A stretch of DNA of 53,687 bases, from contig CAYXJZ010000011.1 of assembly GCA_964465355.1 (NCBI GenBank), forward strand, positions 1 to 53,687, written 5' to 3'. Below, one piece after another: positions 1-7,282 of this stretch. How positions within the stretch are numbered: position 1 is the stretch's first letter; the number at the start of each line of letters is the position of its first letter. A model generated the notes under the pieces. It ran no database searches, was not told the origin of the DNA, and saw only the letters and a program-made list of their open reading frames with translations. The translations under genes were made by a program, and so were the position numbers. This DNA comes from JAABTL01 sp964465355 (GTDB lineage Bacteria > Deinococcota > Deinococci > Deinococcales > Trueperaceae).

Positions 1-110
1 TTCATCCTTCCATCCTCGCACCGATCCGATGGGCCCATTCATACACAACGCGCGGCTTCCCAGCTAGGGTCACCGCGCGTCGAGAACTGCGTCCTGTACG
101 GACTTGGTTT

Positions 111-198
<88 letters not shown>

Positions 199-205
199 TT
201 GGTCA

Positions 206-234
206 TCTTTAGCGATGGGGACGGCGCCTGTCAA
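206..234 (-). promoter_or_regulatory. Prophage-borne promoter for tRNA-Lys
   Basis: On the minus strand a perfect TTGACA (229..234) is followed 17 bases later by TAAAGA (206..211), 20 bases upstream of the tRNA 5' end at 186. It lies outside the att core, so it is phage DNA that replaces the native promoter. The displaced host copy at 48325..48353 has the same -35 but CGAAGA at the -10 position. Confidence 0.7.
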
Positions 235-263
235 GCTGGGTGGATTCGGGGGCGCTCCGCATA

Positions 264-293
264 TCGGCGGTCATCGGCAGTCGTCGGCGGTCA
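264..293. repeat. Three tandem 10-base repeats, likely integrase arm sites
   Basis: TCGGCGGTCA, TCGGCAGTCG and TCGGCGGTCA lie head to tail between the att core and the end of the integrase gene. Tyrosine integrases of the lambda type bind short direct repeats in the arms of attP with their N-terminal domain, and the placement fits. I see no matching copy near attR. Confidence 0.5.
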
Positions 294-317
294 AACTACT
301 CCCCAGTTCCCTCCCCA

Positions 318-1475
318 CTAGGCCGCCTTGGCGCCGGGCGCCTCCATGGCCGCATCCCCCGCTTCGGCCGTGGCATCCGCGTACACCAGCAGGGTGAAGG
401 ACGGCGTGGCTTGGCCCAGGAGGTACTGAACGGTCTTCGGGTCTCTGCCTTCGCCGATCATCCAAGAGGCGTAGGTCCGGCGGAGGTCGTGGAAGCGGAT
501 CTGCGGAACGCCCGCCTTCGTGATGAGGGCCTTCATCACATCGTTCGGTCTCTTCGGGTTCATCGGCCCGCCGTTGCGGCCAGGGAAGACCAAGGCATCG
601 ACAGCCAGCTCCACGGGTTGACCTCTCGGGTCCAGGACTTGCGGCGCCTTGCCGAGCACTGATGGCAGCGTGCGGCCGGTCCTGAGCTGGTCGAGGACGG
701 CGATAGTCGAAGGGGTGACGGGAATCGTGCGTCTGCCGTGCTTGGTCTTGGGGTCCACGAACGGCTCGTCGCCGTAGGGCGTGTAGTTCCTGCGGACGTA
801 GACCCTGTCTCCGCCGATGTCTTGCCACCTGAGCGCCAGCAGCTCGCCCTTGCGCATGCCTGTGACCAGCGCCAACAGGAACAGCGCGTACCAGGTGACG
901 CCCTCCTTCGCCGCTTCGCTCAGGAACGCGTGGGCGTCAGGCATCGACCAGGAGTTGCGGTTCGGGTCGCGGACCTTCACGGCACCGACAAGAGAGGCAG
1001 GGTTCTTCGCCAGGTGCCCCCACTTCTCCGCGTCGGTGAACGCCGCCTTGAGAGTCCTCCTGACGCTGTCCGCCGTGGGTCTGATGCCGCGCTCGGCGAG
1101 CTGCGAGACGAGACCCTGCACGTCTCTCGTCGAGACCCTGTCGAGCCGCTTCGGCCCCATCCACGGCAACACGTACAGGCGGATGTTCGACTCGTAGGAC
1201 CGGTAGGTGCTGGCGCGGATGAGCGGCTTCTTCGTGGCGAGCCAGTCGACGAAGAACGCATCGACGGTCGTCACGTTCTCCGGCGCGACCTGGCCGGCCA
1301 GCATCGACTCCTTCTTGGCCATCTTCGCCAAGGCGTCAGCTTGGGTGCGACCACGAACCTTGATGGTCCTGGCTGATCCGTCGGCCAGCTTGACCTCCTT
1401 GACCATCGTCCATGGGGCGGAGGGGCGGTGCTTGTCCCGGTACAAGGCACCCTGACCGTTCGGGCGCCTAGCCAT
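318..1475 (-). CDS. int: Tyrosine-family phage integrase
   Basis: Catalyses site-specific recombination between attP and the tRNA-Lys gene. About 385 residues, the usual size. An N-terminal arm-binding part is followed by a core-binding SAM-like domain (about residues 65-165) and the catalytic domain, with Arg208 in TGMRKGE, Lys245, His329-x-x-Arg332 in FHDLRRT and the nucleophile Tyr365 in LLVYAD. The usual second histidine (LLGH) is a Gln at about 355 (LLGQ), an allowed but less common variant. I chose ATG at 1475 because an upstream leader ORF with a strong ribosome site ends across it; GTG at 1484 is the alternative. It lies next to attL, as expected. Confidence 0.93.
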   Translation of the reverse strand: MARRPNGQGALYRDKHRPSAPWTMVKEVKLADGSARTIKVRGRTQADALAKMAKKESMLAGQVAPENVTTVDAFFVDWLATKKPLIRASTYRSYESNIRLYVLPWMGPKRLDRVSTRDVQGLVSQLAERGIRPTADSVRRTLKAAFTDAEKWGHLAKNPASLVGAVKVRDPNRNSWSMPDAHAFLSEAAKEGVTWYALFLLALVTGMRKGELLALRWQDIGGDRVYVRRNYTPYGDEPFVDPKTKHGRRTIPVTPSTIAVLDQLRTGRTLPSVLGKAPQVLDPRGQPVELAVDALVFPGRNGGPMNPKRPNDVMKALITKAGVPQIRFHDLRRTYASWMIGEGRDPKTVQYLLGQATPSFTLLVYADATAEAGDAAMEAPGAKAA

Positions 1476-1518
1476 CGGGGACACCAGTTCGAGAGTGACG
1501 ACGGCCTGAACTTCGCAT
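1468..1518 (-). CDS. 16-residue leader ORF coupled to the integrase
   Basis: An ATG at 1518 sits 5 bases after the best ribosome binding site in the area (GAGGAGG). It opens a 16-codon, Arg-rich frame whose TAG stop overlaps the integrase start (ATGGCTAG). The integrase itself has no visible ribosome site, so its translation may depend on ribosomes finishing this leader. Coding status is inferred from the ribosome site and overlap only. Confidence 0.45.
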   Translation of the reverse strand: MRSSGRRHSRTGVPDG

Positions 1519-1619
1519 AGGAACCTCCTCGAAGTGGGAGAGATGACTTGGTTGGGGTAGCGCTAGCCCGCCAGCTGGGACGACAGCAGTGGCGGGACCG
1601 ACCGCAGGCGCTTGGCCGC

Positions 1620-2372
1620 TTAGTAGGGGGTCGAGATGCCGATAAGGACGCCCTCAACCCGAGCCGGGTTGTCCTCGTCAATCACGATTGGCCGGTGCTT
1701 GCGGTTCAAGCTCTCCAGCGAGACGAACTCCCCATTGCGCTTGAAGACCTTGATGACGCTCAGGTCTTCGTTCTCCAGTCGGCAGCACACGATCTGACCT
1801 GGCGACGGCCTCAGCCTGTGGTGGAAGTACGCCCGCGCACCTTCCGGCATCGCCCCTCTGGCGTCTTCGCTGACCATGCTGTCGCCCGTGATGTCCACCG
1901 CGAAGATATCGGCTGTCTCGTGGTGCCTCAGGATGTGAGAGGGGATGTCCACGTACTTCCCCTCATCATCCGAGAAGGCCTCCCCGAACCTGCCCGCGCT
2001 CACTGCGCCCAAGAAACGCACCTCTGGGCCTCCTTCTCTAACGCGCACGGGCACACCAGAGCCGCCATACCCCAGGTACTTCAGCACGTTCGTTAGCTTG
2101 AACTGCTCCGCTATCTCCCGTATCTCCGCAGTGGTGAACATGTGCGCCAGGAGAAACGCATGGCCGCGCTCGCCGTCCCACTTCGGCACTGCCCGGTCGG
2201 CCACGCCTTGATGCAGGCTGGTCAAGTAGCCCTGGGAGATTGGCTCGCCAGTAGCGGGATTGATGACCTTCTCAGTGATGCCCATGAGGGTGAGGTCGTC
2301 CGTCTCCTTGGCGTCGAGGTACTTCGCTCGCAGGAGCGCAGATAGCTTGTCGTAGTCGGAGATTCTGAACAC
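1620..2372 (-). CDS. CI/LexA-type repressor with S24 autoprotease domain
   Basis: Lysogeny repressor. The N-terminal 60-70 residues look like an XRE-type helix-turn-helix. The C-terminal half is a LexA/CI S24 peptidase, with an Ala-Gly cleavage bond (about residues 126-127 in AVSAGRF), Ser165 in GDSM and Lys208 in SVIKVFK as catalytic dyad. It should therefore be cleaved on RecA activation, making the prophage SOS-inducible. The frame stays open to an ATG at 2477, but longer starts would run through the operators and early promoter. I prefer GTG at 2372, preceded by a G-rich site within a small hairpin (2380..2395). Start uncertain, family sure. Confidence 0.85.
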   Translation of the reverse strand: MFRISDYDKLSALLRAKYLDAKETDDLTLMGITEKVINPATGEPISQGYLTSLHQGVADRAVPKWDGERGHAFLLAHMFTTAEIREIAEQFKLTNVLKYLGYGGSGVPVRVREGGPEVRFLGAVSAGRFGEAFSDDEGKYVDIPSHILRHHETADIFAVDITGDSMVSEDARGAMPEGARAYFHHRLRPSPGQIVCCRLENEDLSVIKVFKRNGEFVSLESLNRKHRPIVIDEDNPARVEGVLIGISTPY

Positions 2373-2403
2373 CGCGTAGCCCCCTATCGGGGGGAATGCT
2401 ACA

Positions 2404-2443
2404 GGTGCAATAAAGGACCGCATTGACATTGCACCAGTAATAA
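2404..2443. promoter_or_regulatory. Repressor operators O1 and O2 of the right early promoter
   Basis: GCACCAGTAATAA (2431..2443) occurs again, base for base, in the left early promoter (46369..46381). A partial inverted copy, GGTGCAATAAAG, lies at 2404..2415. The repeats flank the repressor start and fill the spacer of the rightward promoter, the expected layout for CI/Cro operators. Confidence 0.7.
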
Positions 2444-2452
2444 ACCTAAGAT
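2423..2452 (+). promoter_or_regulatory. Rightward early promoter (PR-like)
   Basis: TTGACA (2423..2428), an 18-base spacer containing the operator core, then TAAGAT (2447..2452). It points into the Cro-like gene and the early operon. A repressor bound to the spacer operator would block RNA polymerase. Confidence 0.7.
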
Positions 2453-2535
2453 GACGGCCAGATAGCTCACGCGTCACACCAGCACGGCATCCGCCGACGT
2501 TGCCGGTAGTGACCGACCCCGCGAGAGGAGGGCGT

Positions 2536-2823
2536 GTGTCAGGAAATATCTCCGCACCAATGAACGACGATGGGGTGTATGAGCGCCTTCAGCGTGCCGC
2601 TGAGCAAGCCGACATCCCGGTTCTGCGGCTGGCTGAGGAAGCAGGCCTCGCGAGAGCCACGCTCTACGGCCTCAAGTTCCGTGGCCCCAAGGGCGGTGTC
2701 TCGACGACCAGGACGCTCAACGCCGTCAGCATCGTGCTGGCCAAGCGCTTGGGCAAGCAGCCCAGCGAGGTCTACGCCTACCTGACAGGACTCGAAGAGG
2801 TCGATCTGGCGGCAGCGTCATGA
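2536..2823 (+). CDS. Cro-like helix-turn-helix protein
   Basis: First gene of the rightward operon, about 95 residues. Residues LAEEAGLARATLYGLKF form a helix-turn-helix, and the C-terminal half (VLAKRLGKQPSEVYAYL) completes an XRE-like fold. A GTG at 2536 follows AGGAGG by 4-5 bases and is preferred over ATG 2560, which has no ribosome site. Position opposite the repressor makes it the likely Cro-type antagonist. It overlaps the next gene by four bases. Confidence 0.7.
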   Translation: MSGNISAPMNDDGVYERLQRAAEQADIPVLRLAEEAGLARATLYGLKFRGPKGGVSTTRTLNAVSIVLAKRLGKQPSEVYAYLTGLEEVDLAAAS

Positions 2824-3011
2824 CCCCCGACCTTGTCCCCGTCGACGAGGTCTGCGCCGTCCTCCACATCAGCCGCCGCACCTACAGCGAGTACGTGCGC
2901 CGCTACCCCAAGCAGTTCAAGACCGCGAAGTTCGGCAAGCGCCGGCTGATGCGCCGCGAAGTGCTCGTCAACTTCATCGAGTTCAAAGAGCGCTTGGAGT
3001 CCCGCGCCTAA
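2820..3011 (+). CDS. Excisionase-like small DNA-binding protein
   Basis: 63 residues. LVPVDEVCAVLHISRRTYSEYV is a winged helix-turn-helix start of the MerR/excisionase type, followed by a basic wing (KFGKRRLMRREVLVNF). Size, fold and early position fit a recombination directionality factor for the tyrosine integrase, but a transcription factor is equally possible. Coupled to the previous gene by ATGA. Confidence 0.55.
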   Translation: MTPDLVPVDEVCAVLHISRRTYSEYVRRYPKQFKTAKFGKRRLMRREVLVNFIEFKERLESRA

Positions 3012-3021
3012 CCAATGGACC

Positions 3022-3044
3022 GGCCCTCGCTTGCGACGAGGGCC
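3022..3044. terminator. GC hairpin before the HNH gene
   Basis: GGCCCTCG pairs perfectly with CGAGGGCC around a 7-base loop, with no T run after it. It sits in the only gap in this part of the operon and may weaken transcription or mark the edge of the inserted endonuclease gene. Confidence 0.4.
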
Positions 3045-3059
3045 AGAAAGGACGTGCTT

Positions 3060-3629
3060 GTGACAGACCACATCTTAGCACCTCCCGAGTTCAGACCGGT
3101 ACCCGGCCTAGAGGATGCCTTCTCGGTCTCCGCTGAGGGTGAGGTCATCAGCGTCTTGACCGGCAAGTTGCTCAAGCCTTACTGCAGCGGCAACGGCTAT
3201 CTGCGCGTCGCTGCCCCGATCTCGGTCATTGGAAGACGGAGGCAGTTCGGAGTGCACCGCCTCGTTGCATTGGCGTGGGTGCCTAACCCAAACGGGAAAC
3301 CGTACGTCAACCACCTCGACTTCGACGGAACAAACAACTCTGCCACGAATCTGGAGTGGGCCACACAGAAGGACAACATGACCCATTCGGCTAAGGCGGG
3401 TCGGATCAGGGTGCATCGAGGGCAGTCGAACGTCAACGCGAAGCTTACTGATGAGGCGGTCCGGTTCATCCTCCGTCACCACATGCCTGGTGACTACGAG
3501 TTTGGCGCGAGAGGACTCGGACGGCGTTTTGGGGTGGCCGGAAACACGATTCGCCGGGTCATCACGGGCGCGGGCTGGGCGCACGTAACGAAACGTGCGA
3601 ACGCCGCGAACGGGAGCCACGTCCAATGA
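3060..3629 (+). CDS. HNH homing endonuclease (NUMOD4-HNH) with C-terminal HTH
   Basis: About 189 residues. The N-terminal part (FRPVPGLEDAFSVSAEGEV) matches the NUMOD4 pattern. The centre has the HNH core with VHRLVALAWVPNP, VNHLDFD and NNSATNLEWATQKDN. The C-terminal 55 residues form a separate helix-turn-helix segment. Such proteins cut intron- or gene-less alleles and are selfish insertions in phage genomes. GTG at 3060 is chosen because AGAAAGGA lies 7 bases upstream. The hairpin before it and the break in gene overlap support insertion into the operon. Its C-terminal segment recurs in the next gene. Confidence 0.88.
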   Translation: MTDHILAPPEFRPVPGLEDAFSVSAEGEVISVLTGKLLKPYCSGNGYLRVAAPISVIGRRRQFGVHRLVALAWVPNPNGKPYVNHLDFDGTNNSATNLEWATQKDNMTHSAKAGRIRVHRGQSNVNAKLTDEAVRFILRHHMPGDYEFGARGLGRRFGVAGNTIRRVITGAGWAHVTKRANAANGSHVQ

Positions 3630-3811
3630 CCCGCGCCACCGGCGAAGACCATCCCGACGCGAAGCTCACCGAGCCTACCGTCCGCTTCCTGCGCCGCACC
3701 TACACGCCGGGCTGCCCGTTCTACGGCGCCCGCGCACTTGCTCGCGCGTACGAAGTCAGCCACTCGACCATCCTTGCCGCCGTCAGCGGTCGCTCGTGGA
3801 GGTGTGCATGA
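3626..3811 (+). CDS. Stand-alone HTH protein, paralogue of the preceding C-terminal domain
   Basis: 61 residues. Almost the whole protein aligns with the C-terminal segment of the HNH endonuclease just upstream: AKLTEPTVRFLRR versus AKLTDEAVRFILR, and FYGARALARAYEVSHSTI versus EFGARGLGRRFGVAGNTI. It starts inside the stop of that gene. This looks like a tandem duplicate, or the resident DNA-binding gene whose domain the endonuclease picked up. Function beyond DNA binding is unknown. Confidence 0.65.
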   Translation: MTRATGEDHPDAKLTEPTVRFLRRTYTPGCPFYGARALARAYEVSHSTILAAVSGRSWRCA

Positions 3812-3999
3812 CCTTCCCCCGCATCCCCTACCCCCAGAGCGTCGTGAGCCTGTCCATGGCTCAGCTTCGCCTTGGTCAACAGCATGAGATTGCCTGCGTA
3901 CGTGGTCACCAGGGCCTCGCTCGGTTGACGCTGCTGAAGTTCATGGAGGCTCGGGAGCGGGTCGACGTGCTGACGGGCGCGGGGCAGGCGGTGGCCTGA
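3808..3999 (+). CDS. Small early protein of unknown function
   Basis: 63 residues, start ATG overlapping the previous TGA (ATGA), good GGAGGTGTGC ribosome site. The middle (MAQLRLGQQHEIACVRGHQGLARLTLLKFMEARERV) is predicted helical and mildly basic. No family recognised. Confidence 0.6.
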   Translation: MTFPRIPYPQSVVSLSMAQLRLGQQHEIACVRGHQGLARLTLLKFMEARERVDVLTGAGQAVA

Positions 4000-4283
4000 T
4001 GCCCCTCTACATCGCCAGTTGGAAGGACGGTCGCCGCACGCTGTCCGAGCGCTTCCAAGCCAGCAGGGGCCGGGCGCACTACCTCGCGCAGTTGCTGGCC
4101 GGCCACGAGACCGAAGTGCTGGCGAAGCACCCCGATGGCCGAGAGGTCACGCGCCAGGTGCCGCGCAAGTACCGGCTGGAGCTGGTCGGCAGGCGTCGAG
4201 CCGTCGCCAAGGTGCGGTACCCCGACGACACGCCCAGAGGCATGCTGCGCCGCTTCCTTGCCGGGCAAGGGAGGCGAGCATGA
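3999..4283 (+). CDS. Basic early protein of unknown function
   Basis: 94 residues, very rich in Arg/Lys, with a beta-rich start (PLYIASWKDGRRTLSERF). It shares one base with the gene before it and four with the one after. It may bind nucleic acid, judging from charge only. Confidence 0.6.
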   Translation: MPLYIASWKDGRRTLSERFQASRGRAHYLAQLLAGHETEVLAKHPDGREVTRQVPRKYRLELVGRRRAVAKVRYPDDTPRGMLRRFLAGQGRRA

Positions 4284-4435
4284 CCCCCACCCTCATCCGC
4301 GAACGCATCGACATCGCCTTGGACAAGGGTGATACGGGCAAGGCAGTCAAGCTCGCGTCTGCCCTTCACGCTCAGAACCTCCGGTCTCAGCAGATGCGCG
4401 GCCTCGGGCCGAATCGGTTGCGGGTGGTGCGATGA
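4280..4435 (+). CDS. Small early protein of unknown function
   Basis: 51 residues, with GGGAGGCGAGC before ATG. A helical segment (LIRERIDIALDKGDTGKAVKLASALHAQNLRS) resembles a short coiled coil. No family recognised; assigned because it fills the operon with four-base overlaps on both sides. Confidence 0.5.
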   Translation: MTPTLIRERIDIALDKGDTGKAVKLASALHAQNLRSQQMRGLGPNRLRVVR

Positions 4436-4593
4436 CCGACCTCCCCTGGTACTTCCTCCCCGCCGCATTGTTCTGCGCCTTCATGACCATCGTCGGCGCG
4501 TTGACCATCTTCACCATCGTCCACGACCTCATCACGGGCCATAGGGACCCCGTTCGGGTCTCGCATCGCGTGGTCAGTCGGGGGCGGGGATGA
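4432..4593 (+). CDS. Single-TM small membrane protein
   Basis: 53 residues: a hydrophobic segment from about residue 5 to 30 (WYFLPAALFCAFMTIVGALT) followed by a basic tail. Probably an inner-membrane protein. It overlaps both neighbours by four bases. Function unknown; several such one-TM proteins occur in this operon. Confidence 0.5.
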   Translation: MTDLPWYFLPAALFCAFMTIVGALTIFTIVHDLITGHRDPVRVSHRVVSRGRG

Positions 4594-4889
4594 GCGGCGG
4601 GAGCATGGGCCAACTCCACCGGCGAGTAGCTGACGCGGCCATGGACACCCGTCGCGATGGCGGCTTCGATAAGAGCACGCCCGAGCGCCGGGCCTTCGCT
4701 GAGCACCTGGTGCTGGTGGCCGAAGCGCTCAAGGCCATCGAATACGTGGACAGCGGTGACTCAGGGCCGGGCGACGAGGACGAAGCCATCCTTGAGTGCA
4801 TCCGCCCGGCAGATGTTCTCGCCGCCGCCGTGGCTGAGGTCAAGCAAGCCACCGACAACCTGGTGCGCGTCATCGAGGGACTGCCGTGA
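4590..4889 (+). CDS. Acidic early protein of unknown function
   Basis: 99 residues, largely helical, with an acidic middle (DSGDSGPGDEDEAILECI). Starts at ATG overlapping the previous TGA. No family recognised. Confidence 0.55.
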   Translation: MSGGSMGQLHRRVADAAMDTRRDGGFDKSTPERRAFAEHLVLVAEALKAIEYVDSGDSGPGDEDEAILECIRPADVLAAAVAEVKQATDNLVRVIEGLP

Positions 4890-5254
4890 ACCGCCTCCGT
4901 CAACTCCTTGCTGAATGGGCTGATCTGGCGCCAGAAGAAGGCAAGGTCTTCGCCGGGCGCTTCGAGTTCAGCGCGGGCGACAGCACCTACGGGTTGGTTG
5001 CCGATGGCAAGGACTCCGTGGTGACTCGGGCGACCCTCTTCTACGGCATCGCAAGCCGCATCGAAGCTCGCAAGTGGACGTGGGACGTGATGCAACGAGA
5101 CGCAGCAGGCGCACCGTACGCGGCATCCGTCCAAGCGCAATCAGACCGGCTTGGCGTCCGCAGGCACTGGCATGAGGAAGGGCAGCGGGTCGAAGAAGCG
5201 CTGTTGGCTGCCTACGTCGCTGCGTTGACGGGCACACGAAAGGCAGTCGCATGA
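4886..5254 (+). CDS. Early protein of unknown function
   Basis: 122 residues starting at GTG overlapping the previous stop. Mixed alpha/beta composition (FAGRFEFSAGDSTYGLVADG) with a helical second half. No family recognised; retained for its place in the overlapping gene string. Confidence 0.6.
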   Translation: MNRLRQLLAEWADLAPEEGKVFAGRFEFSAGDSTYGLVADGKDSVVTRATLFYGIASRIEARKWTWDVMQRDAAGAPYAASVQAQSDRLGVRRHWHEEGQRVEEALLAAYVAALTGTRKAVA

Positions 5255-5625
5255 CGTTCTCCAAGTCCGCCCAGCTATCCCGACCCAAGCCCAAGAGCAA
5301 GCGCCCCACGCGGGATGTCAAGGCGTTCTTCGACTTCGTGGCGGGGCAGGGGTGTGTGGTGCCGAGGTGCCCGAATCCTGCCAGCCTGCATCACCTGCCC
5401 AACGCCGTGTCGCTCAAGACGAGACAGCCGCTCAAGCGTCGTAGCGGACTCGCTCAGGTCTGCGTGGTGCCCATGTGCGCCCATCATCATCAACACAGCG
5501 TAGCGAGCGTCCACAGCCTTGGTGAGCGCCTGTTCGAGCAAGCCGAGGGACTGCCCGAGGGGTTCCTGCGGGACTACGCCATGTCGCTGCTGGCGGCCTT
5601 CATCTATGGAGTCGCAGATGACTAG
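5251..5625 (+). CDS. HNH-like Cys/His nuclease, Ref/DUF968-like
   Basis: 124 residues. CVVPRCPNPASLHHL and CVVPMCAHHHQHSVASVH give two Cys pairs and a His cluster typical of a treble-clef HNH nuclease as in the P1 Ref / DUF968 group of RecA-linked phage nucleases. A basic N-terminal tail could bind DNA. It lies just before a second nuclease-fold gene, so both may serve recombination or replication. Family placement is from motif spacing only. Confidence 0.6.
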   Translation: MTFSKSAQLSRPKPKSKRPTRDVKAFFDFVAGQGCVVPRCPNPASLHHLPNAVSLKTRQPLKRRSGLAQVCVVPMCAHHHQHSVASVHSLGERLFEQAEGLPEGFLRDYAMSLLAAFIYGVADD

Positions 5626-6427
5626 GGGGCGGAGGGATGGGGAGGGGCAGATCAAGCCCATAGAGACGCGGTACGCGGGGTACCGATTCCGCAGTCGCGC
5701 CGAGGCCAGATGGGCCGTCTTCTTCGACCACCTGGGCATCCAGTGGGAGTACGAACCCGAGGGCTACGAACTACCAGGCGGCATCCGCTACCTGCCGGAC
5801 TTCTGGCTGCCTAACGAGAACGCCTTCTTCGAGGTCAAGGGCGGCGGCATTGATGAGGGCGGCGAAGAGATGATGAAGGCCGCCCTGCTCGCCCACACGA
5901 CGTTGAAGCGCGTCCTGCTGGTTGGCGGCCCCGTAGGCAAGAACGAGATCATCGAGTTCTGGGGCCTTCACGCGACAACCCAGGAGATGGAGTCTTGGAT
6001 CGAGCAGGCGGTCTTGTCCATGCCGCAGGGTCTGTTCGTCGCATACGAAGAGTGGGTCGCGAAGCCTCGTCGCGTCTGGGTGCCGAAGAACTTCGCCAAA
6101 ATCGAACGGTCCCCTGTTGCCATCGACTTCAACGAAGAGTTCGGCCTCCTGGCGCTGATCCATGCGTGGCGGGATGACGACAAGGAGCCGAGGCGCGACC
6201 CGTGGGGGAGACCGTACGAGTACGAGCCTGATTCGGGTCGCTTCTGGTCGTATCACCAGCCGCTCTGCAACTACACGGAGCATCCGGCAGGCCAGGTCGA
6301 TTGGAGCGGGCTGACCTACCGCGCGCTGACGGGTCCGCAGGACGTAGTGCTCAGCACCAAGGCCATACAGGCCATCAGGGCGGCCCAGTCTGCACGGTTC
6401 GAGTTCGGCGAGAGCGGGGCCGGGTAG
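5618..6427 (+). CDS. PD-(D/E)XK-fold nuclease
   Basis: About 269 residues. The N-terminal 85 residues carry a clean restriction-type catalytic pattern: Glu in RSRAEARWAVFF, Asp in IRYLPDFWLP, and Glu-x-Lys in AFFEVKGG. The rest is a family-specific C-terminal part. Such single-domain nucleases occur in many phage early regions and may trim or resolve DNA. ATG 5618 has GGAG seven bases upstream and overlaps the end of the previous gene by 8 bases. Confidence 0.75.
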   Translation: MTRGRRDGEGQIKPIETRYAGYRFRSRAEARWAVFFDHLGIQWEYEPEGYELPGGIRYLPDFWLPNENAFFEVKGGGIDEGGEEMMKAALLAHTTLKRVLLVGGPVGKNEIIEFWGLHATTQEMESWIEQAVLSMPQGLFVAYEEWVAKPRRVWVPKNFAKIERSPVAIDFNEEFGLLALIHAWRDDDKEPRRDPWGRPYEYEPDSGRFWSYHQPLCNYTEHPAGQVDWSGLTYRALTGPQDVVLSTKAIQAIRAAQSARFEFGESGAG

Positions 6428-6430
6428 GCG

Positions 6431-7282
6431 ATGAGTGTGGATGCGGTCGCCGCTGTGCGGAACCTTTCGCGAATCGGGGTCAAGCTGAGCCCGCGCGACC
6501 GCTTCGTGCTGTTCGCCCTGGCGGACTACGCGCACGATGACTTCCGGGCGTGGCCCCGGCACAAGACGCTGGCCGAGTTCACGGGGTACTCGCGCGACAC
6601 CGTGCTGCAAGCGCTCGCGTCTCTTGAGGCGGCCGGGCTGATCCGTAGCGAGGCGCGACGGCGGGAGGATGGCGGCCGGTCGAGCAACATCTATGAGCTG
6701 GTGTTCGCCGAGCACCCCCCTGTCGTAACGGCCGACACCCCTGTAGGCGAGACCGACAGGGGTATGTCGGATTCCCGTACACCCCCCGTCGGAGATTCCG
6801 ACACCCCCCGTAAGCGAGGCCGACACCCCCCTGTCGTAACGGCCGACACCAAGAACTACCAGAAAGAACTACCAGAAGAACCAAGACCAAAACCTAACCC
6901 CCCTACCCCCCTAAAGCCTCAGCGGAAGAAGCCGAAGGGGACCAAGGTCGAGGAACACGAGTTCGACCCCGAGACGGTCGAGCTACCGCCCCAGTTCGAC
7001 CAGGAGCTGTTCGCCGAGTTCTGTCAAGCCCGCCTGGAGAAGGGATTCCCCATGACCCTCAGAGCGTTGAAGCTGTTCGTCGACAAGCACAAGATGCATC
7101 CGAAACCTGTCCTGGACGACGCTTTCAGGTCTGCCATCATCGGCGGCGGCTGGCGCGACCTGTACCCGAAACCCGCTGAGCTGGCCCGGGGCAAGCCTCG
7201 ACAAACGCCGGAGGAGCGTGGCGCCGACGCCGCGTCAGGGCTGCTGGAGCACATGGTCGCCACGGGCAGGGTGGCGCCGTGA
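6431..7282 (+). CDS. Replication initiator (winged-helix O-like protein)
   Basis: 283 residues. Residues 15-95 form a winged helix of the phage replisome-organiser type (DRFVLFALADYAHDDFRAWP, then TLAEFTGYSRDTVLQALASL). A low-complexity middle (residues about 95-165) is encoded by iteron-like DNA repeats, and a helical C-terminal domain follows. This is the lambda O arrangement: the protein binds repeats inside its own gene and recruits the helicase loader, here probably the next gene. Repeats at 6713..6850 are listed separately. Confidence 0.75.
   Translation: MSVDAVAAVRNLSRIGVKLSPRDRFVLFALADYAHDDFRAWPRHKTLAEFTGYSRDTVLQALASLEAAGLIRSEARRREDGGRSSNIYELVFAEHPPVVTADTPVGETDRGMSDSRTPPVGDSDTPRKRGRHPPVVTADTKNYQKELPEEPRPKPNPPTPLKPQRKKPKGTKVEEHEFDPETVELPPQFDQELFAEFCQARLEKGFPMTLRALKLFVDKHKMHPKPVLDDAFRSAIIGGGWRDLYPKPAELARGKPRQTPEERGADAASGLLEHMVATGRVAP
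6713..6900. other. Candidate replication origin inside the initiator gene
   Basis: A 27-base direct repeat occurs at 6713..6739 and 6824..6850. Between them CCGACACCCC-type units recur several times, and CCGACA/TGTCGG (6753..6758 and 6765..6770) form an inverted repeat. Immediately after comes an A-rich stretch with the repeated AGAACTACCAGAA, unusually low in GC for this genome, as expected of an unwinding element. Repeats spaced by a multiple of three keep the frame open. Confidence 0.65.

Noticed and set aside
264..293. Short CRISPR-like repeat
   Set aside because: Ten-base units with no spacers and no cas genes; arm-type integrase sites fit better.
5771..6826. Minus-strand ORF of 351 codons over the nuclease and initiator genes
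   Set aside because: Shadow of two well-supported plus-strand genes.
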